64,000 bases of DNA from UBA11865 sp041570195 (GCA_041570195.1 JBFFWQ010000002.1:59714-123713); one strand, 5' to 3'; shown: positions 17,555 through 26,826, counted from the stretch's first letter. Notes: generated by a model from the sequence alone, not told the origin. Program-made: numbers and translations.

Positions 17555-18052
17555 TCAACTCCGCTTGACCAACTTCATCACTTGGTTCATGAGCGTTTTA
17601 ATGTAGGCGGCAACGCTGTTTGCCGAAATAAAAGGGCGAGCCACTTTGGTCGCTATCTCTTTCGTCTGGCCGCGAAGCCGCCCGACCACATTATCCATCC
17701 GCCATAGGAGCCTCTGCGTTTGGCGAACCGGGGCCGTACCCTGTTGCCTAGCTCGAACGTAGCCGTAAGATACCAGTGCGAGTAAGGCCGCACCGACAAT
17801 CAAGATCGGCAGCAACGCCACCACTATGGCAACATCGGCCAAGCCAGAAATGAACAGAAGCGCCTCGTTGCTAGGTGGATTCAGCGCAACAATTAGCAGA
17901 AAGATGACAAGGCCAAGCACGATTGCGGTAATAAAGCCAATAGGGCCGTATATGAACAGCATATTGAACCGGCGCAGAGCTGCCGCCCGCTCGGCCTGTT
18001 CCTGCGTGGGCTCATAACTTTGTTCGACCTGGCTGATTTCTTGTGCGTCCAT
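17555..18052 (-). CDS. Hypothetical membrane protein with two helices and an amphipathic tail
   Basis: 165 residues. A charged N-terminus (EQSYEPTQEQAERAAALRRF) precedes two membrane helices (about 31-53, LFIYGPIGFITAIVLGLVIF, and about 66-94). The tail (RLLWRMDNVVGRLRGQTKEI and onward) is basic and amphipathic. Unknown family. It is coupled to the 71-residue membrane protein that follows 3 nt downstream. The pair resembles small envelope proteins of unknown role common in Chloroflexota. Confidence 0.7.
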   Translation of the reverse strand: MDAQEISQVEQSYEPTQEQAERAAALRRFNMLFIYGPIGFITAIVLGLVIFLLIVALNPPSNEALLFISGLADVAIVVALLPILIVGAALLALVSYGYVRARQQGTAPVRQTQRLLWRMDNVVGRLRGQTKEIATKVARPFISANSVAAYIKTLMNQVMKLVKRS

Positions 18053-18113
18053 CAGTAACTACCCGCTCAAATTGTACCACATCAACCATGTGGGTGACAG
18101 CATGCGGATTTGA

Positions 18114-18491
18114 CTATCGGCTCTCACACGTCCTTGAAGAGTCGGCGTAGCCCGTGTCGGGATCGTGACAGGCACAGAAGTCGATATTCAGACCAGAATC
18201 TTGTCCCTTCCAGAGCAGGTAGTTAACCGAAGTGTGGAAGCAGCCGTCTTGTTCAGAATTTGCCTTCGTTACCCGCTGGAAACCAATACCTGTGGCCTCA
18301 TCTTCATTAACCATGAAGAGCCTTATGTTGCTGGCTTGATCATCACCTATCATCAACTCGCCACGAGCGGCCAAAAAGAATGCCAGGATAGGCAGGGACA
18401 TCAGCACCAGCCAAATGATCGCTATTAGGGCATAGCCAATGCGGCGCAGCACGTATTTCTTCCTAAAACGTGACTGTCCGACAGCCTTCAA
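18114..18491 (-). CDS. Hypothetical single-pass membrane protein with a Cys-containing extracytoplasmic part
   Basis: 125 residues. A basic start (SRFRKKYVLRRIGY) precedes one membrane helix (ALIAIIWLVLMSLPILAFFL, about 21-40). The outside part of about 80 residues holds four cysteines (DGCFHTS, DFCACHD, RTCESR). These could form disulphides or bind a metal, and CACH recalls a short metal-binding turn. The start is a TTG with a modest AGG upstream. No family was recognised. It sits between glgP and the two small membrane genes on the same strand. Confidence 0.6.
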   Translation of the reverse strand: MKAVGQSRFRKKYVLRRIGYALIAIIWLVLMSLPILAFFLAARGELMIGDDQASNIRLFMVNEDEATGIGFQRVTKANSEQDGCFHTSVNYLLWKGQDSGLNIDFCACHDPDTGYADSSRTCESR

Positions 18492-18515
18492 GGTGAACCT
18501 GAGGTTGCATACTCA

Positions 18516-20654
18516 TCAAGCAGGTGCTGCCTCCCTGTCTAGCATGCGGACATAGAGCGCGGCATACTCTTTTAGCATACGGCGGGTACAAAAGCGAGGG
18601 GCGTTCGATCTGATAGCCTCACGCATTATCGCCACCCAGCCCCTGGGTATGTCATCTCGATCTCTGGCATAGTATAGCGGGATAATCTCATCCTCTAGCA
18701 ATGAGTAAAGCGCATCGGCGTCGATGGCGTCCTGCGCCTCAAGGTCGGCCGACTCATCGCCGTCGCCAAAGGCCCAGCCGTTGGCTCCATTGTAACCTTC
18801 AACCCACCAACCATCGAGTACGCTAAGATTGGGAATTCCATTGAGCGTCGCTTTCTGGCCGCTGGTTCCGCTCGCCTCGCGCGGCCGCCGCGGCGTATTG
18901 AGCCAAACGTCGACACCCTGGACCAAATAGCGGGCCATGTGCATATCATAATCCTCGATGAACGCGACGCGCCCGCCGAGACGATGATGCTTGGCCATGT
19001 TATAGACGCTCTGGATTAGCTGTTTGCCAGGGTCATCTTCTGGGTGGGCCTTGCCGGCAAAGACGAACTGTACCGGCCGGTGGGTATCCAGCGCAATCCG
19101 TTCGAGCCGCTTGACGTCGCGAAAGACGAGCAGGGCACGCTTGTAGGTGGCAAAACGACGGGCGAATCCGATCGTTAGCGCCTCCGGATCGAGGAACGTT
19201 CCACTGGTCATGACTTGTGTCGGATCATTGGTTCCGTCAATCCACCGCCTGCGGGCCAACTCCTGGAAATAGCCAACCGTTTTGCGCTTAAGATCCAGGT
19301 GCAAAGCCCATAACTCGTCGTCGGGCACATCATTCATTCGTTCCCAGATGGCCGGATCGTCGTGTTTCTGCACCCAGTCGGGCCCCAGGTACTTTCGGAA
19401 TAACTGGCGCATTTCTAGCGGGGTCCAGGTCGGAACATGGACGCCATTGGTTACATGGGTAATCGGAACGTCGGCCTCTGCGCGCTCAGGCCAAACCGAC
19501 TGCCACATCTTGCGCGAAATCTCTCCATGCAGCTTGCTTACGCCATTCGCCTGGCCGGACGTCTTCAAGGCAAGAACTGTCATGTTGAAACTGGTGCCCC
19601 ATTCCTCTTCGTGCCGGCCGAGATCCAGGAACTCATCTCGTGTCAGTCCTAGCTCATCCCAATAGCCGGAGAAGTACTGCTCTACCATATGGAAGGGGAA
19701 AGCGTCGTGTCCTGCGGGCACAGGTGTGTGGGTGGTGAACAGCGATCGTCGCTTTATTTTGGCGGCCGCCTGCTCAAAGCTCATGCCCTGGCTAACCTGT
19801 TCACGGATGCATTCGAGAACGAGGAATGCCGAATGTCCCTCATTCATGTGCCAAACGCTTGGTTCGATCTTCAGTGCGCGTAGCGCGCGGACACCGCCAA
19901 TACCAAGCATTATTTCCTGCCTGATTCGATGTTCTGTGTCGCCCGAATAGAGCCGCGCCGACAGCTCTCTATCCCAGGGATCATTCTCGTCCACGTCTGT
20001 ATCCAATAGATACAAGGGCACGCGGCCAACCCGAACGTTCCAGATACGAGCGCTGACCGTTCGGCCGCTCATGGGCACAGATACTCTTTGCTCTTGTCTG
20101 TCGTTGTCTAGTACTGGCATGATCGGAGCGCGCCCCATGTCCAGCTGTTCGTAAACGGCTTCTTGCCAACCATGGGAGGGAACGCGCTGGCGAAAATAGC
20201 CTTGAGGGTACATGAAGCCCACACCCACGAGCGGGATGCCGAGATCGCTGGCTTCTTTGGCGTGATCGCCGGAAAGGATTCCAAGTCCACCTGAATAGAT
20301 TGGCAAAGAGCTATGTAGCCCAAACTCGGCCGAGAAGTAAGCGGCTAGGAAGCCATTAAGTTCAGGATGTTGCCGGTTGAACCAGGTCTGATCGCTGGCC
20401 ATTTCGCGGTCAAATGCCAAGATGGCCTTTTTGTAGTAACTGTAGAATAGAGAATCGTTGGCGGCTGCATTTAGGTCCTCGGGATCGATTTCCTGCAACA
20501 TCTGCACCGGATTGTGCTGAGTGCTCCGCCAGAGCGCCCGGTCCAGTAGCTTGAACAGTGAGCGCGCCTCCGGATTCCAGCTCCACCACAGGTTGTAGGC
20601 AAGTTCGCCTATCCTGCCTATCTTTGAGGGTACTCGATCGTCAATCGGGGTCAT
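18516..20654 (-). CDS. glgP: Alpha-glucan phosphorylase, short DUF3417-containing type
   Basis: About 712 residues. It releases glucose-1-phosphate from glycogen using PLP. The N-terminal DUF3417 part is seen as LAYNLWWSWNPEARSLF followed by QMLQEI. The catalytic core contains YFSAEFGLHSSLPIYSGGLG, HMNEGHSAFLVLE, THTPVPAGHDAF and HVTNGVHVPTW. The PLP-lysine region REASGTSGQKATLNG lies about 115 residues from the end. This type is shorter than the E. coli enzyme and is found in Thermotoga, mycobacteria and Chloroflexota. The frame opens at a TTG (20675), but ATG 20654 lies right before the conserved start. A branching enzyme, glgB, is at 61.6 kb. Confidence 0.93.
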   Translation of the reverse strand: MTPIDDRVPSKIGRIGELAYNLWWSWNPEARSLFKLLDRALWRSTQHNPVQMLQEIDPEDLNAAANDSLFYSYYKKAILAFDREMASDQTWFNRQHPELNGFLAAYFSAEFGLHSSLPIYSGGLGILSGDHAKEASDLGIPLVGVGFMYPQGYFRQRVPSHGWQEAVYEQLDMGRAPIMPVLDNDRQEQRVSVPMSGRTVSARIWNVRVGRVPLYLLDTDVDENDPWDRELSARLYSGDTEHRIRQEIMLGIGGVRALRALKIEPSVWHMNEGHSAFLVLECIREQVSQGMSFEQAAAKIKRRSLFTTHTPVPAGHDAFPFHMVEQYFSGYWDELGLTRDEFLDLGRHEEEWGTSFNMTVLALKTSGQANGVSKLHGEISRKMWQSVWPERAEADVPITHVTNGVHVPTWTPLEMRQLFRKYLGPDWVQKHDDPAIWERMNDVPDDELWALHLDLKRKTVGYFQELARRRWIDGTNDPTQVMTSGTFLDPEALTIGFARRFATYKRALLVFRDVKRLERIALDTHRPVQFVFAGKAHPEDDPGKQLIQSVYNMAKHHRLGGRVAFIEDYDMHMARYLVQGVDVWLNTPRRPREASGTSGQKATLNGIPNLSVLDGWWVEGYNGANGWAFGDGDESADLEAQDAIDADALYSLLEDEIIPLYYARDRDDIPRGWVAIMREAIRSNAPRFCTRRMLKEYAALYVRMLDREAAPA

Positions 20655-20726
20655 GCCTTGTCTGAAACCTCTCAATTAATGGGATATTTGCTACTATCTT
20701 AGAATGCAGCCGCATATCATAGCAGG

Positions 20727-21863
20727 TCAGCGCAAACGTTCAAATTCTGAATCGTACACGGGGGCCAGGCGTTGCCAATCAAACCGACTTGCGTTCTGAG
20801 CGAGACGCCGGCCGACTTCCCGGGCTGCTTCGGGGTTCTCCACCGCCCATCTCAGCTTCTGCAAGAGTTCCATATCGGTGCCATACAGACACTCCCGGTG
20901 CATTTCTTCCGGCAGCAGTTCTGGATAGCTTAAGCGGCTGGGTAGCGCCGCATACGTTTCGCAATACATGGCTTCCATAATGCTGATGCCGAAGAACTCA
21001 TGAATCGCAGTAGAGGCGGTTGCCGTGGCCTGCCAAAGAAGCCTGGCATACTCTTGCTGACCAGCGTAGCCCCAATGGACGATTCTATCAGCCAATTGTG
21101 CGCGAGCAGCTTCAAACTCGGATGGTTCTTGTGCGTAGTTCTCGCCACAGACCGCCAGGTGAAATGGGCGCCCCTCCTCGGCAAGTCTATGTAAAGCGTT
21201 AAAGAACTGACCAGGATTCTTATCGTATTCCCATCGTTGGTTCCATACGATCAGCGGCGGACCGCCATAGCCTATTGTGTTTGCATTGTGTGCCAAGCGT
21301 GCGAAATCAATGCCAAGCGGAAGAACCTTGCTCTTTGCCTTTAGGGCAGGAATGGACTGCAATTCTCTGTATTCTGGGAAATGCCGTAGGTATCTCGGTA
21401 GTTCATCAAATAATTCCCGGCGGTGGAATTCGGAATTGAAGTAGATTCGATCGGCCGCCAGCATCGAAACGTAGTTGACGAAGGAGTAATGGAGGTCGCG
21501 TTCCCCCTTCTGCCGCCTCATGGGTCCTGATTCAGAGGTCGCAGGCAACGGATAAGTGAGCTGGTTCTCGTGCATGTAGAGCGTGGCCGGAATGTCTGGA
21601 CAGGAACGCCGAACTAACGCCATGAAGGTGCTAACATCAACCATATCGGTGAAGAGCAGCATGTCCGGCACGACGAGGTCACCAGACTCAATACTGTCCA
21701 GGAATCGTCGAGCCAGGGTGACCGCCCCTCCGTGCATCCGCCATTTCCAGAAGCGCGCGGGCAGCGTTACGCATTCGACTTGATGGGAGCTGTAGCCGAT
21801 ATAGCCATCGGCCCAGGCTTGGTGACTTCCGCCGTGATAGGCGGAGACTATGATAATTCGCAT
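20727..21863 (-). CDS. GT4-type glycosyltransferase of the tRNA-queuosine mannosyltransferase (QTMAN/GTDC1, DUF3524) family
   Basis: 378 residues. The N-terminus is diagnostic for the DUF3524 group: IIIVSAYHGGSHQAWADGY, then TLPARFWKWRMHGGA, LLFTDMVDVSTFMAL and LYMHENQLTYPLP. The C-terminal half is a GT-B nucleotide-sugar domain with LIVWNQRWEYDKNP, HEFFGISIMEAMYC and PSRLSYPELLPEE. The animal homologue mannosylates queuosine in tRNA-Asp; bacterial members are presumed to act on tRNA too, which is an inference. An in-frame TTG lies 9 nt upstream of the chosen ATG 21863. It is followed by glgP on the same strand, 72 nt apart. No queuosine-synthesis gene is visible in the window. Confidence 0.85.
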   Translation of the reverse strand: MRIIIVSAYHGGSHQAWADGYIGYSSHQVECVTLPARFWKWRMHGGAVTLARRFLDSIESGDLVVPDMLLFTDMVDVSTFMALVRRSCPDIPATLYMHENQLTYPLPATSESGPMRRQKGERDLHYSFVNYVSMLAADRIYFNSEFHRRELFDELPRYLRHFPEYRELQSIPALKAKSKVLPLGIDFARLAHNANTIGYGGPPLIVWNQRWEYDKNPGQFFNALHRLAEEGRPFHLAVCGENYAQEPSEFEAARAQLADRIVHWGYAGQQEYARLLWQATATASTAIHEFFGISIMEAMYCETYAALPSRLSYPELLPEEMHRECLYGTDMELLQKLRWAVENPEAAREVGRRLAQNASRFDWQRLAPVYDSEFERLR

Positions 21864-22059
21864 CGAAGCCAACTAGGCCCGGCCGAGGTTGCTTCGGCGC
21901 GGCAGAAAGTGCAGGCATTAACCATTGTGAAAAATGTAATCATCTATTCGCCCACGCGTGGACATTGTTGTATTATAGGCGCTGTTTGCTGGCCGAAAAA
22001 ACGATTCTTAGGCAGGCCAGTGGCCGGCGGACGATCTGCCACAAGCTGTTGACTGAACA

Positions 22060-22287
22060 ATGGAAGATGCCTCGAAACGGACAGCACTGTACTGGGATAC
22101 CACCTTCGCCATCGCAATGGCGTTGATGGCTCACCATCCAGAGTGCAAACCTGAGGACATAGGCCTGGTTGAGTTAGCCGATATCGTTCAGGCGCTGCCG
22201 GGTTTTGTTGATGATCCGGCCCTGGTTAACGAACGCATCTTAATAGATATTCAGACCGTTTGGTATGAGGAGATGACCAACCTATGA
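22060..22287 (+). CDS. iscX: Iron-sulfur assembly protein IscX
   Basis: 75 residues. The conserved frame of IscX (YfhJ, DUF528) is clear: LYWDTTFAIAMALMAHHPE, then LADIVQALPGFVDDP and LVNERILIDIQTVWYEE. IscX is a small acidic partner of the cysteine desulfurase IscS and of frataxin. It normally sits in the isc operon. Here it is instead the first gene of a NADH-dehydrogenase run and overlaps nuoB by 4 nt (ATGA). Its job may be Fe-S supply for the clusters of NuoB and NuoI, which is an inference. A TATTAT box lies at 21971-21976, with no good -35 and no clear Shine-Dalgarno. Confidence 0.88.
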   Translation: MEDASKRTALYWDTTFAIAMALMAHHPECKPEDIGLVELADIVQALPGFVDDPALVNERILIDIQTVWYEEMTNL

Positions 22288-22964
22288 CAGTAGGTGCAGA
22301 CAAGCCCACGTCTGATATTCCGGTTCCGGAAGAATTGTCTGACAACATCTTTATCACGAGCTTGGACAAGATCTATAATTGGTCGCGACGAAATTCTCTG
22401 TGGCCGATGGGTTTTGGCCTTGCCTGCTGTGCGATCGAAATGATTTGCACAGCGGCGAGCCGGTATGACCTGGCTCGCTTTGGCATGGAGGTTTTCAGAG
22501 CTACGCCCCGCCAGGCAGACTTGATGATTGTTTCGGGGACCGTAACCAAGAAAATGATACCGACCATCGTAAGGCTTTACAACCAGATGCCGGAGCCGCG
22601 CTATGTCTTGAGCATGGGCGCGTGCGCAAACGGCGGTGGTCCTTTCAAAGAAGGTTACAATGTACTTGATGGCGTTGACAAGCTCGTCCCTGTAGACGTT
22701 TACGTCCCTGGCTGCCCTCCAACGCCGCAGGCGTTGATCAATGGCCTGATAACCCTACAGGAGAAGATCGATCAGCAGTCGATCAGAACTGTTCCCTGGT
22801 ATCGCAAAGACACCCCGGCCGAATACATCCCAGTTCCTGTCCTCGGTCCAGATCTGGTTGACTTGCGACAAGTTGACATGATGCGTGAACGAGCTGCTGC
22901 ATACAACGCTGCAGCAGAAGAAGAACCTGTGCCCATGGTCGATGACCCGACCGAGGCTTCCTAA
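22284..22964 (+). CDS. nuoB: NADH-quinone oxidoreductase subunit B
   Basis: 226 residues. NuoB carries the terminal N2 [4Fe-4S] cluster of complex I. Its ligands are visible as Cys48-Cys49 (GLACCAIEM), Cys114 (GACANGGG) and Cys144 (PGCPPTPQAL). The core (SLWPMGFGLACC, RATPRQADLMIVSGTVTKKM, YNVLDGVDKLVPVDVYVPGC) is typical. The C-terminal tail of about 50 residues (YIPVPVLGPDLVDLRQ and on) is longer than usual. It overlaps iscX by ATGA and precedes nuoCD by 24 nt. Confidence 0.97.
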   Translation: MTVGADKPTSDIPVPEELSDNIFITSLDKIYNWSRRNSLWPMGFGLACCAIEMICTAASRYDLARFGMEVFRATPRQADLMIVSGTVTKKMIPTIVRLYNQMPEPRYVLSMGACANGGGPFKEGYNVLDGVDKLVPVDVYVPGCPPTPQALINGLITLQEKIDQQSIRTVPWYRKDTPAEYIPVPVLGPDLVDLRQVDMMRERAAAYNAAAEEEPVPMVDDPTEAS

Positions 22965-22988
22965 TCTCCACTACCACAAGGATCGCGA

Positions 22989-24794
22989 ATGAGTGAGACA
23001 GCAGAGATACAAGAGGCGCTTGCCGAAGACACAGATCCCGTCGAAACGGCTGTTGCGGCTCTGAAGGAACAGTTTCCGCAGGATGTTGCCGCCGACACTC
23101 GTGATCGCTTCACGGGCCTAGTTGTGACGGCCGAACGCCTACTCGAGATCGGTGAATACGTTCGGGACGAACTTGGTTTCAACTATCTATCGTCAGTAAC
23201 GGGCGTCGATCTGATTGACGATAACAAGATGGAGGTCGTGTATCACACATTCAGCACTGAGCAGGGTGGCGGACCGGTTGTGTTGAAAGTTCAAGTTGAT
23301 AGAGACGACCCTGAGGTTCCATCGTTAGTGCCCGTTTGGCCAGGCGCATCTTTCCAGGAGCGCGAGGCCTGGGACCTATATGGCATTCGCTTCGAAGGGC
23401 ACCCAGATCTGCGAAGGATTCTGCTTTGGGAAGGATTCGAGGGTCATCCAATGCGGAAAGATTGGCGAGAACCTTTTTACGAAGACGATAATAAGCCTTT
23501 CGGAAGCCGTTGGCCTGGAGGCAAGGTTACCAGGTCGGAGGAGCACAATCCATACGGCAAGAATGTAAGTTATCCGGACGGCTGGACGCCAGATGGCGCC
23601 GAATTCGAAGTGGACGCCGAGTTGTATGCCGGAATGAGCGTGTCGAACGGCGACCCGGCCGGATTCAAGACTGATAAAGTTACGGTGAACCTGGGACCGC
23701 AGCATCCGTCTACGCATGGCGTATTCCGGATGGTTGTGACATTGGATGGTGAAACCGTGGTTGATCTGAAACCCGTCATGGGCTACTTGCATCGTAACCA
23801 CGAGAAAATCGGCGAGCGCAACACGTTTTTGATGAACATTCCTTACACCGATCGTTTGGACTACATCAGCTCTATGTCCAACAACCATGGCTACGTCCTC
23901 GCTGTCGAGCAGCTCATGGATTCAACAGTGCCTGAGCGCGCAGAATGGATAAGGATATTGATGGTTGAGCTGACTCGAATAGTCAACCATGCCTGGGCGC
24001 TAGGCTTCTTGCTGAACGATCTCGGCGCGTTGCAGACGCCGATGATCTACTTGTACATCGAGCGGGAGTTGGTTCTTGATTTCTTTGAGGCTGTTGCCGG
24101 TTCACGAATGATGTGCAATTACATGCGTTTTGGCGGTGTGGCCTATGACTTGCCGGACATGATTCGTGATCAGTCGACGATGGAGTTTTTGCACCAACTG
24201 ATTTACGATCGGCTTCCAAAAGCTCTGGATCAATTGAACGAATATGTTACCAATAATGAGATAGTGCGCTCGCGCTGTATTGGCGTTGGCACGATGTCGG
24301 CCGAAGATGCCATTGCCTACAGCACGGCCGGACCGGTGCTGCGGGCCAGTGGGGTACCCTACGACGTACGTCGCGCTCAGCCCTATTCCTACTACGAAAA
24401 CCTGGATTTTGATGTCGCAGTGCGCTACAACGGCGACATTTACGATCGGTACCTTATCCGGATTGACGAAATCTACCAGTCGCTACGCATCTTGCGCCAG
24501 GTGATGCCATTCTTGGCTGAAACGCAAGGCGGCTCGGTATTTAGTGGAAAACCCCAATATGCCGTTAGAGTCAAGGGCGGCGAAGCATACAGTAGAGTTG
24601 AAAACCCGAAAGGCGAATTGGGCTACTACATAACTGCGAAGCAGCGAAGCTCAAACCCAGAACGTTATCATATCCGGGCGCCATCATTTATCAATCTGAC
24701 GCCACTCGGACTGATGTGCCGTGGGCACAAGGTCGCGGACGTAGTTGCTATCTTGGGCAGCATCGATATTGTTTTGGGCGAGGTTGATCGTTAG
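22989..24794 (+). CDS. nuoCD: NADH-quinone oxidoreductase fused subunits C/D
   Basis: 601 residues. Residues about 30-185 are NuoC (30 kDa): YVRDELGFNYLSSVTGVDL, PGASFQEREAWDLYGIRFEG and LLWEGFEGHPMRKDWRE. Residues about 225-601 are NuoD (49 kDa), with NLGPQHPSTHGVFRMVVTLDGE in part (GPQHPSTHG), YLHRNHEKIGE, and a correct end (RAPSFINLTPLGLM, IVLGEVDR). The fusion occurs in several phyla. NuoD borders the quinone site next to NuoB. Acidic N-terminal lead of about 25 residues. No Shine-Dalgarno stronger than aaggatcg. Confidence 0.97.
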   Translation: MSETAEIQEALAEDTDPVETAVAALKEQFPQDVAADTRDRFTGLVVTAERLLEIGEYVRDELGFNYLSSVTGVDLIDDNKMEVVYHTFSTEQGGGPVVLKVQVDRDDPEVPSLVPVWPGASFQEREAWDLYGIRFEGHPDLRRILLWEGFEGHPMRKDWREPFYEDDNKPFGSRWPGGKVTRSEEHNPYGKNVSYPDGWTPDGAEFEVDAELYAGMSVSNGDPAGFKTDKVTVNLGPQHPSTHGVFRMVVTLDGETVVDLKPVMGYLHRNHEKIGERNTFLMNIPYTDRLDYISSMSNNHGYVLAVEQLMDSTVPERAEWIRILMVELTRIVNHAWALGFLLNDLGALQTPMIYLYIERELVLDFFEAVAGSRMMCNYMRFGGVAYDLPDMIRDQSTMEFLHQLIYDRLPKALDQLNEYVTNNEIVRSRCIGVGTMSAEDAIAYSTAGPVLRASGVPYDVRRAQPYSYYENLDFDVAVRYNGDIYDRYLIRIDEIYQSLRILRQVMPFLAETQGGSVFSGKPQYAVRVKGGEAYSRVENPKGELGYYITAKQRSSNPERYHIRAPSFINLTPLGLMCRGHKVADVVAILGSIDIVLGEVDR

Positions 24795-24881
24795 TTGAGC
24801 TAGATGTCGGCCGACCGGTTGTTGGTCTGAGCAGGCAACTGCGACGCACAATCAGAAGAATTGCCGTAATTAGGAGCGAAG

Positions 24882-25568
24882 ATGTACGGATTTGGCATTG
24901 TGAAAGGCATGGCAGTCACGATGCGCCATTTTGTGGCTACTTACCTGGATGACATTTACTGGCTCGCGCGTGGTGGGCGTTACTACAACGACGAGGCCCT
25001 GAGTGTTCGACAGAGTCTGGAGGGCAAAGGCGCCATAACTGTCTTCTACCCCGAAGAGAAGCTGCCGATGCCGGAACGATTCCGGTTCGTTCCGTTCTTG
25101 ATTACCGATGATCCGAGGCCTGGTGAACACTGGCCGCATGATTGGTGTACCTCATGTGGAATATGTGCGAAGGTATGTCCGCCGCAATGTATCTGGATCG
25201 TCCGTGGAAAGTTGCCGAATGGCCGTCCAAAGCCGGAACCCGAAGAGTTCTATATCGACATTGACATCTGTATGAATTGCGGTTACTGTGCTGAGTTCTG
25301 CCCATTCGATGCGATAAAGATGGACCACGACTACGAATTGGCCAGTTATGACCGAACAACAGCTCATATTCACGACAAGGAACGGCTCAGCAAGCCGATC
25401 AGCTATTGGCGTCAGATAGCGACCAAGAAAGCTGAAGCCGAGGATGCTTCGCGCCAACTGGCTAAGGCAGCCAAAGGCAAGAAGCGAGGTCGGGACGCCG
25501 AAGATGAGGCTGCACCCACGCTTAGTTCCGAAAACGCCCAGCAGCTTCCTTACAGAGGTGCTGGCTGA
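24882..25568 (+). CDS. nuoI: NADH-quinone oxidoreductase subunit I (2x[4Fe-4S])
   Basis: 228 residues. The N-terminal amphipathic part (GFGIVKGMAVTMRHF) is typical. Two ferredoxin-type motifs lie at Cys89-Cys99 (CTSCGICAKVCPPQCIW) and Cys130-Cys140 (CMNCGYCAEFCPFDAIKMD). They carry clusters N6a and N6b between the NADH arm and NuoB. The C-terminal 50 residues are basic and Lys-rich (AKAAKGKKRGRD), an extension beyond the core. Strong upstream aggagcgaag. It follows nuoCD by 87 nt. Genes for NuoA, NuoH and the other subunits are not in the window, so complex I genes are dispersed. Confidence 0.96.
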   Translation: MYGFGIVKGMAVTMRHFVATYLDDIYWLARGGRYYNDEALSVRQSLEGKGAITVFYPEEKLPMPERFRFVPFLITDDPRPGEHWPHDWCTSCGICAKVCPPQCIWIVRGKLPNGRPKPEPEEFYIDIDICMNCGYCAEFCPFDAIKMDHDYELASYDRTTAHIHDKERLSKPISYWRQIATKKAEAEDASRQLAKAAKGKKRGRDAEDEAAPTLSSENAQQLPYRGAG

Positions 25569-25674
25569 TCCTCGTAGCGCTGGCGATTGTCGCTGGTTCC
25601 ACACACATGCCAGGCTTCAAGATAGACGGCCTGGTTGGCCAACTTCTCAAGAGTAGCAGGATATCGAGACAAAT

Positions 25675-26748
25675 ATGAATAGCAAGCACGACAACTATCG
25701 GGGAGTGACGGAGGATGCCGTTCGAAAGGCATTGTCCACCGTAATAGAGCCAGAGCTTCATCGCGACCTGGTTTCGCTGAACATGGTGCGCGATATCAGC
25801 ATTAGCGATGCAGATCTTACCTTCACTATCGTCCTAACCACGCCGGCATGCCCGCTCAAAGGTAAGATGGAAGCGGATGCCAGAAGTGCGTTAGCACAGA
25901 TTGCCGGTATAGGGCGGGTGGAAATCAAGTGGGATAGTGAGGTGCCTCAAGACCGGCGAATCATGCAGCAGATCGGTCAGCAATTCAAGAATACTGTTGC
26001 CGTCTCAAGTGGCAAGGGCGGCGTCGGCAAGACGACTTTGGCTGTCAATATAGCCATTAGCCTTGCGAAAAGCGGGGCCAAGATCGGGTTGCTTGACGCA
26101 GACATCCTGGGCCCAAACGTCCCGATGATGATGGGCGTTGATCAAATGCCGCCGCCGCGTAATCGCAAAATGGTCCCGGCCGAGAAGCACGGCGTCAAGT
26201 TCATTTCAATGGCCTTTTTGACTCGCCCCGATCAACCGTTGGTTTGGCGAGGGCCCATGCTGCACAGCGCGATACGGCAGTTGCTAACTGACGTTGAATG
26301 GGGCGAATTAGACTATCTGATTGTCGACTTGCCCCCGGGAACTGGCGATGCGCAGTTGTCTCTGGCTCAGAATATTCCCCTTTCTGGCGCCATCATCGTG
26401 ACCCAGCCTATGGCCGTTGCTGGGGCCGATGCCCTGCGCGGCATGAAGATGTTCGAGAAGCTTGATGTTCCAATCATCGGCGTCATCGAGAATATGAGTG
26501 GTGAATTCTTCGGGACGGGAGCTGGCGCGCGTCTTGCGGCCGAGCAAGGGGTCGATCTACTTGGGACAGTGCCACTGGATGCGCAAGTACGGATTGGAGG
26601 AGACAATGGTGACCCAATCGTGGTTGTTGCGCCCGAATCGCCAGCCGCCGCCGCCCTTAATGAAATCGCGTCCGTGGTTGCCGGCCGAATTAGTGTATTG
26701 ACCTTGGCCAATCAGGATACCATGATCCCGATTCAGGTGATTAATTGA
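25675..26748 (+). CDS. mrp: Mrp/NBP35-type Fe-S cluster carrier ATPase
   Basis: 357 residues. The N-terminal MIP18/DUF59 domain (about 10-85) contains VIEPELHRDLVSLNMVRD and LTTPACPLKGKM. A deviant-Walker P-loop domain follows: VAVSSGKGGVGKTTLAVNIA (near 112), LLDADILGPNVPMMMG, and DYLIVDLPPGTGDAQLSL. The family loads Fe-S clusters onto apoproteins, including complex I in mitochondria (Ind1). Its place directly after nuoI, in a run opened by iscX, supports that role here. The conserved C-terminal CXXC of many homologues is replaced: after ENMSG comes EFFGTGAGARLAAEQG, without cysteines. A terminator hairpin follows. Confidence 0.93.
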   Translation: MNSKHDNYRGVTEDAVRKALSTVIEPELHRDLVSLNMVRDISISDADLTFTIVLTTPACPLKGKMEADARSALAQIAGIGRVEIKWDSEVPQDRRIMQQIGQQFKNTVAVSSGKGGVGKTTLAVNIAISLAKSGAKIGLLDADILGPNVPMMMGVDQMPPPRNRKMVPAEKHGVKFISMAFLTRPDQPLVWRGPMLHSAIRQLLTDVEWGELDYLIVDLPPGTGDAQLSLAQNIPLSGAIIVTQPMAVAGADALRGMKMFEKLDVPIIGVIENMSGEFFGTGAGARLAAEQGVDLLGTVPLDAQVRIGGDNGDPIVVVAPESPAAAALNEIASVVAGRISVLTLANQDTMIPIQVIN

Positions 26749-26826
26749 TTGGCATTGTGCGCTAGCCGCCTCGCTATATGAATAGACGGCTTCTTTTTCC
26801 CGGCCGTGTTATAATGGTTTTAAACC

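Noticed and set aside
26810..26815. Promoter for ricT at TATAAT
   Set aside because: No -35 at the right distance, and a strong terminator follows within 12 nt; probably coincidental.
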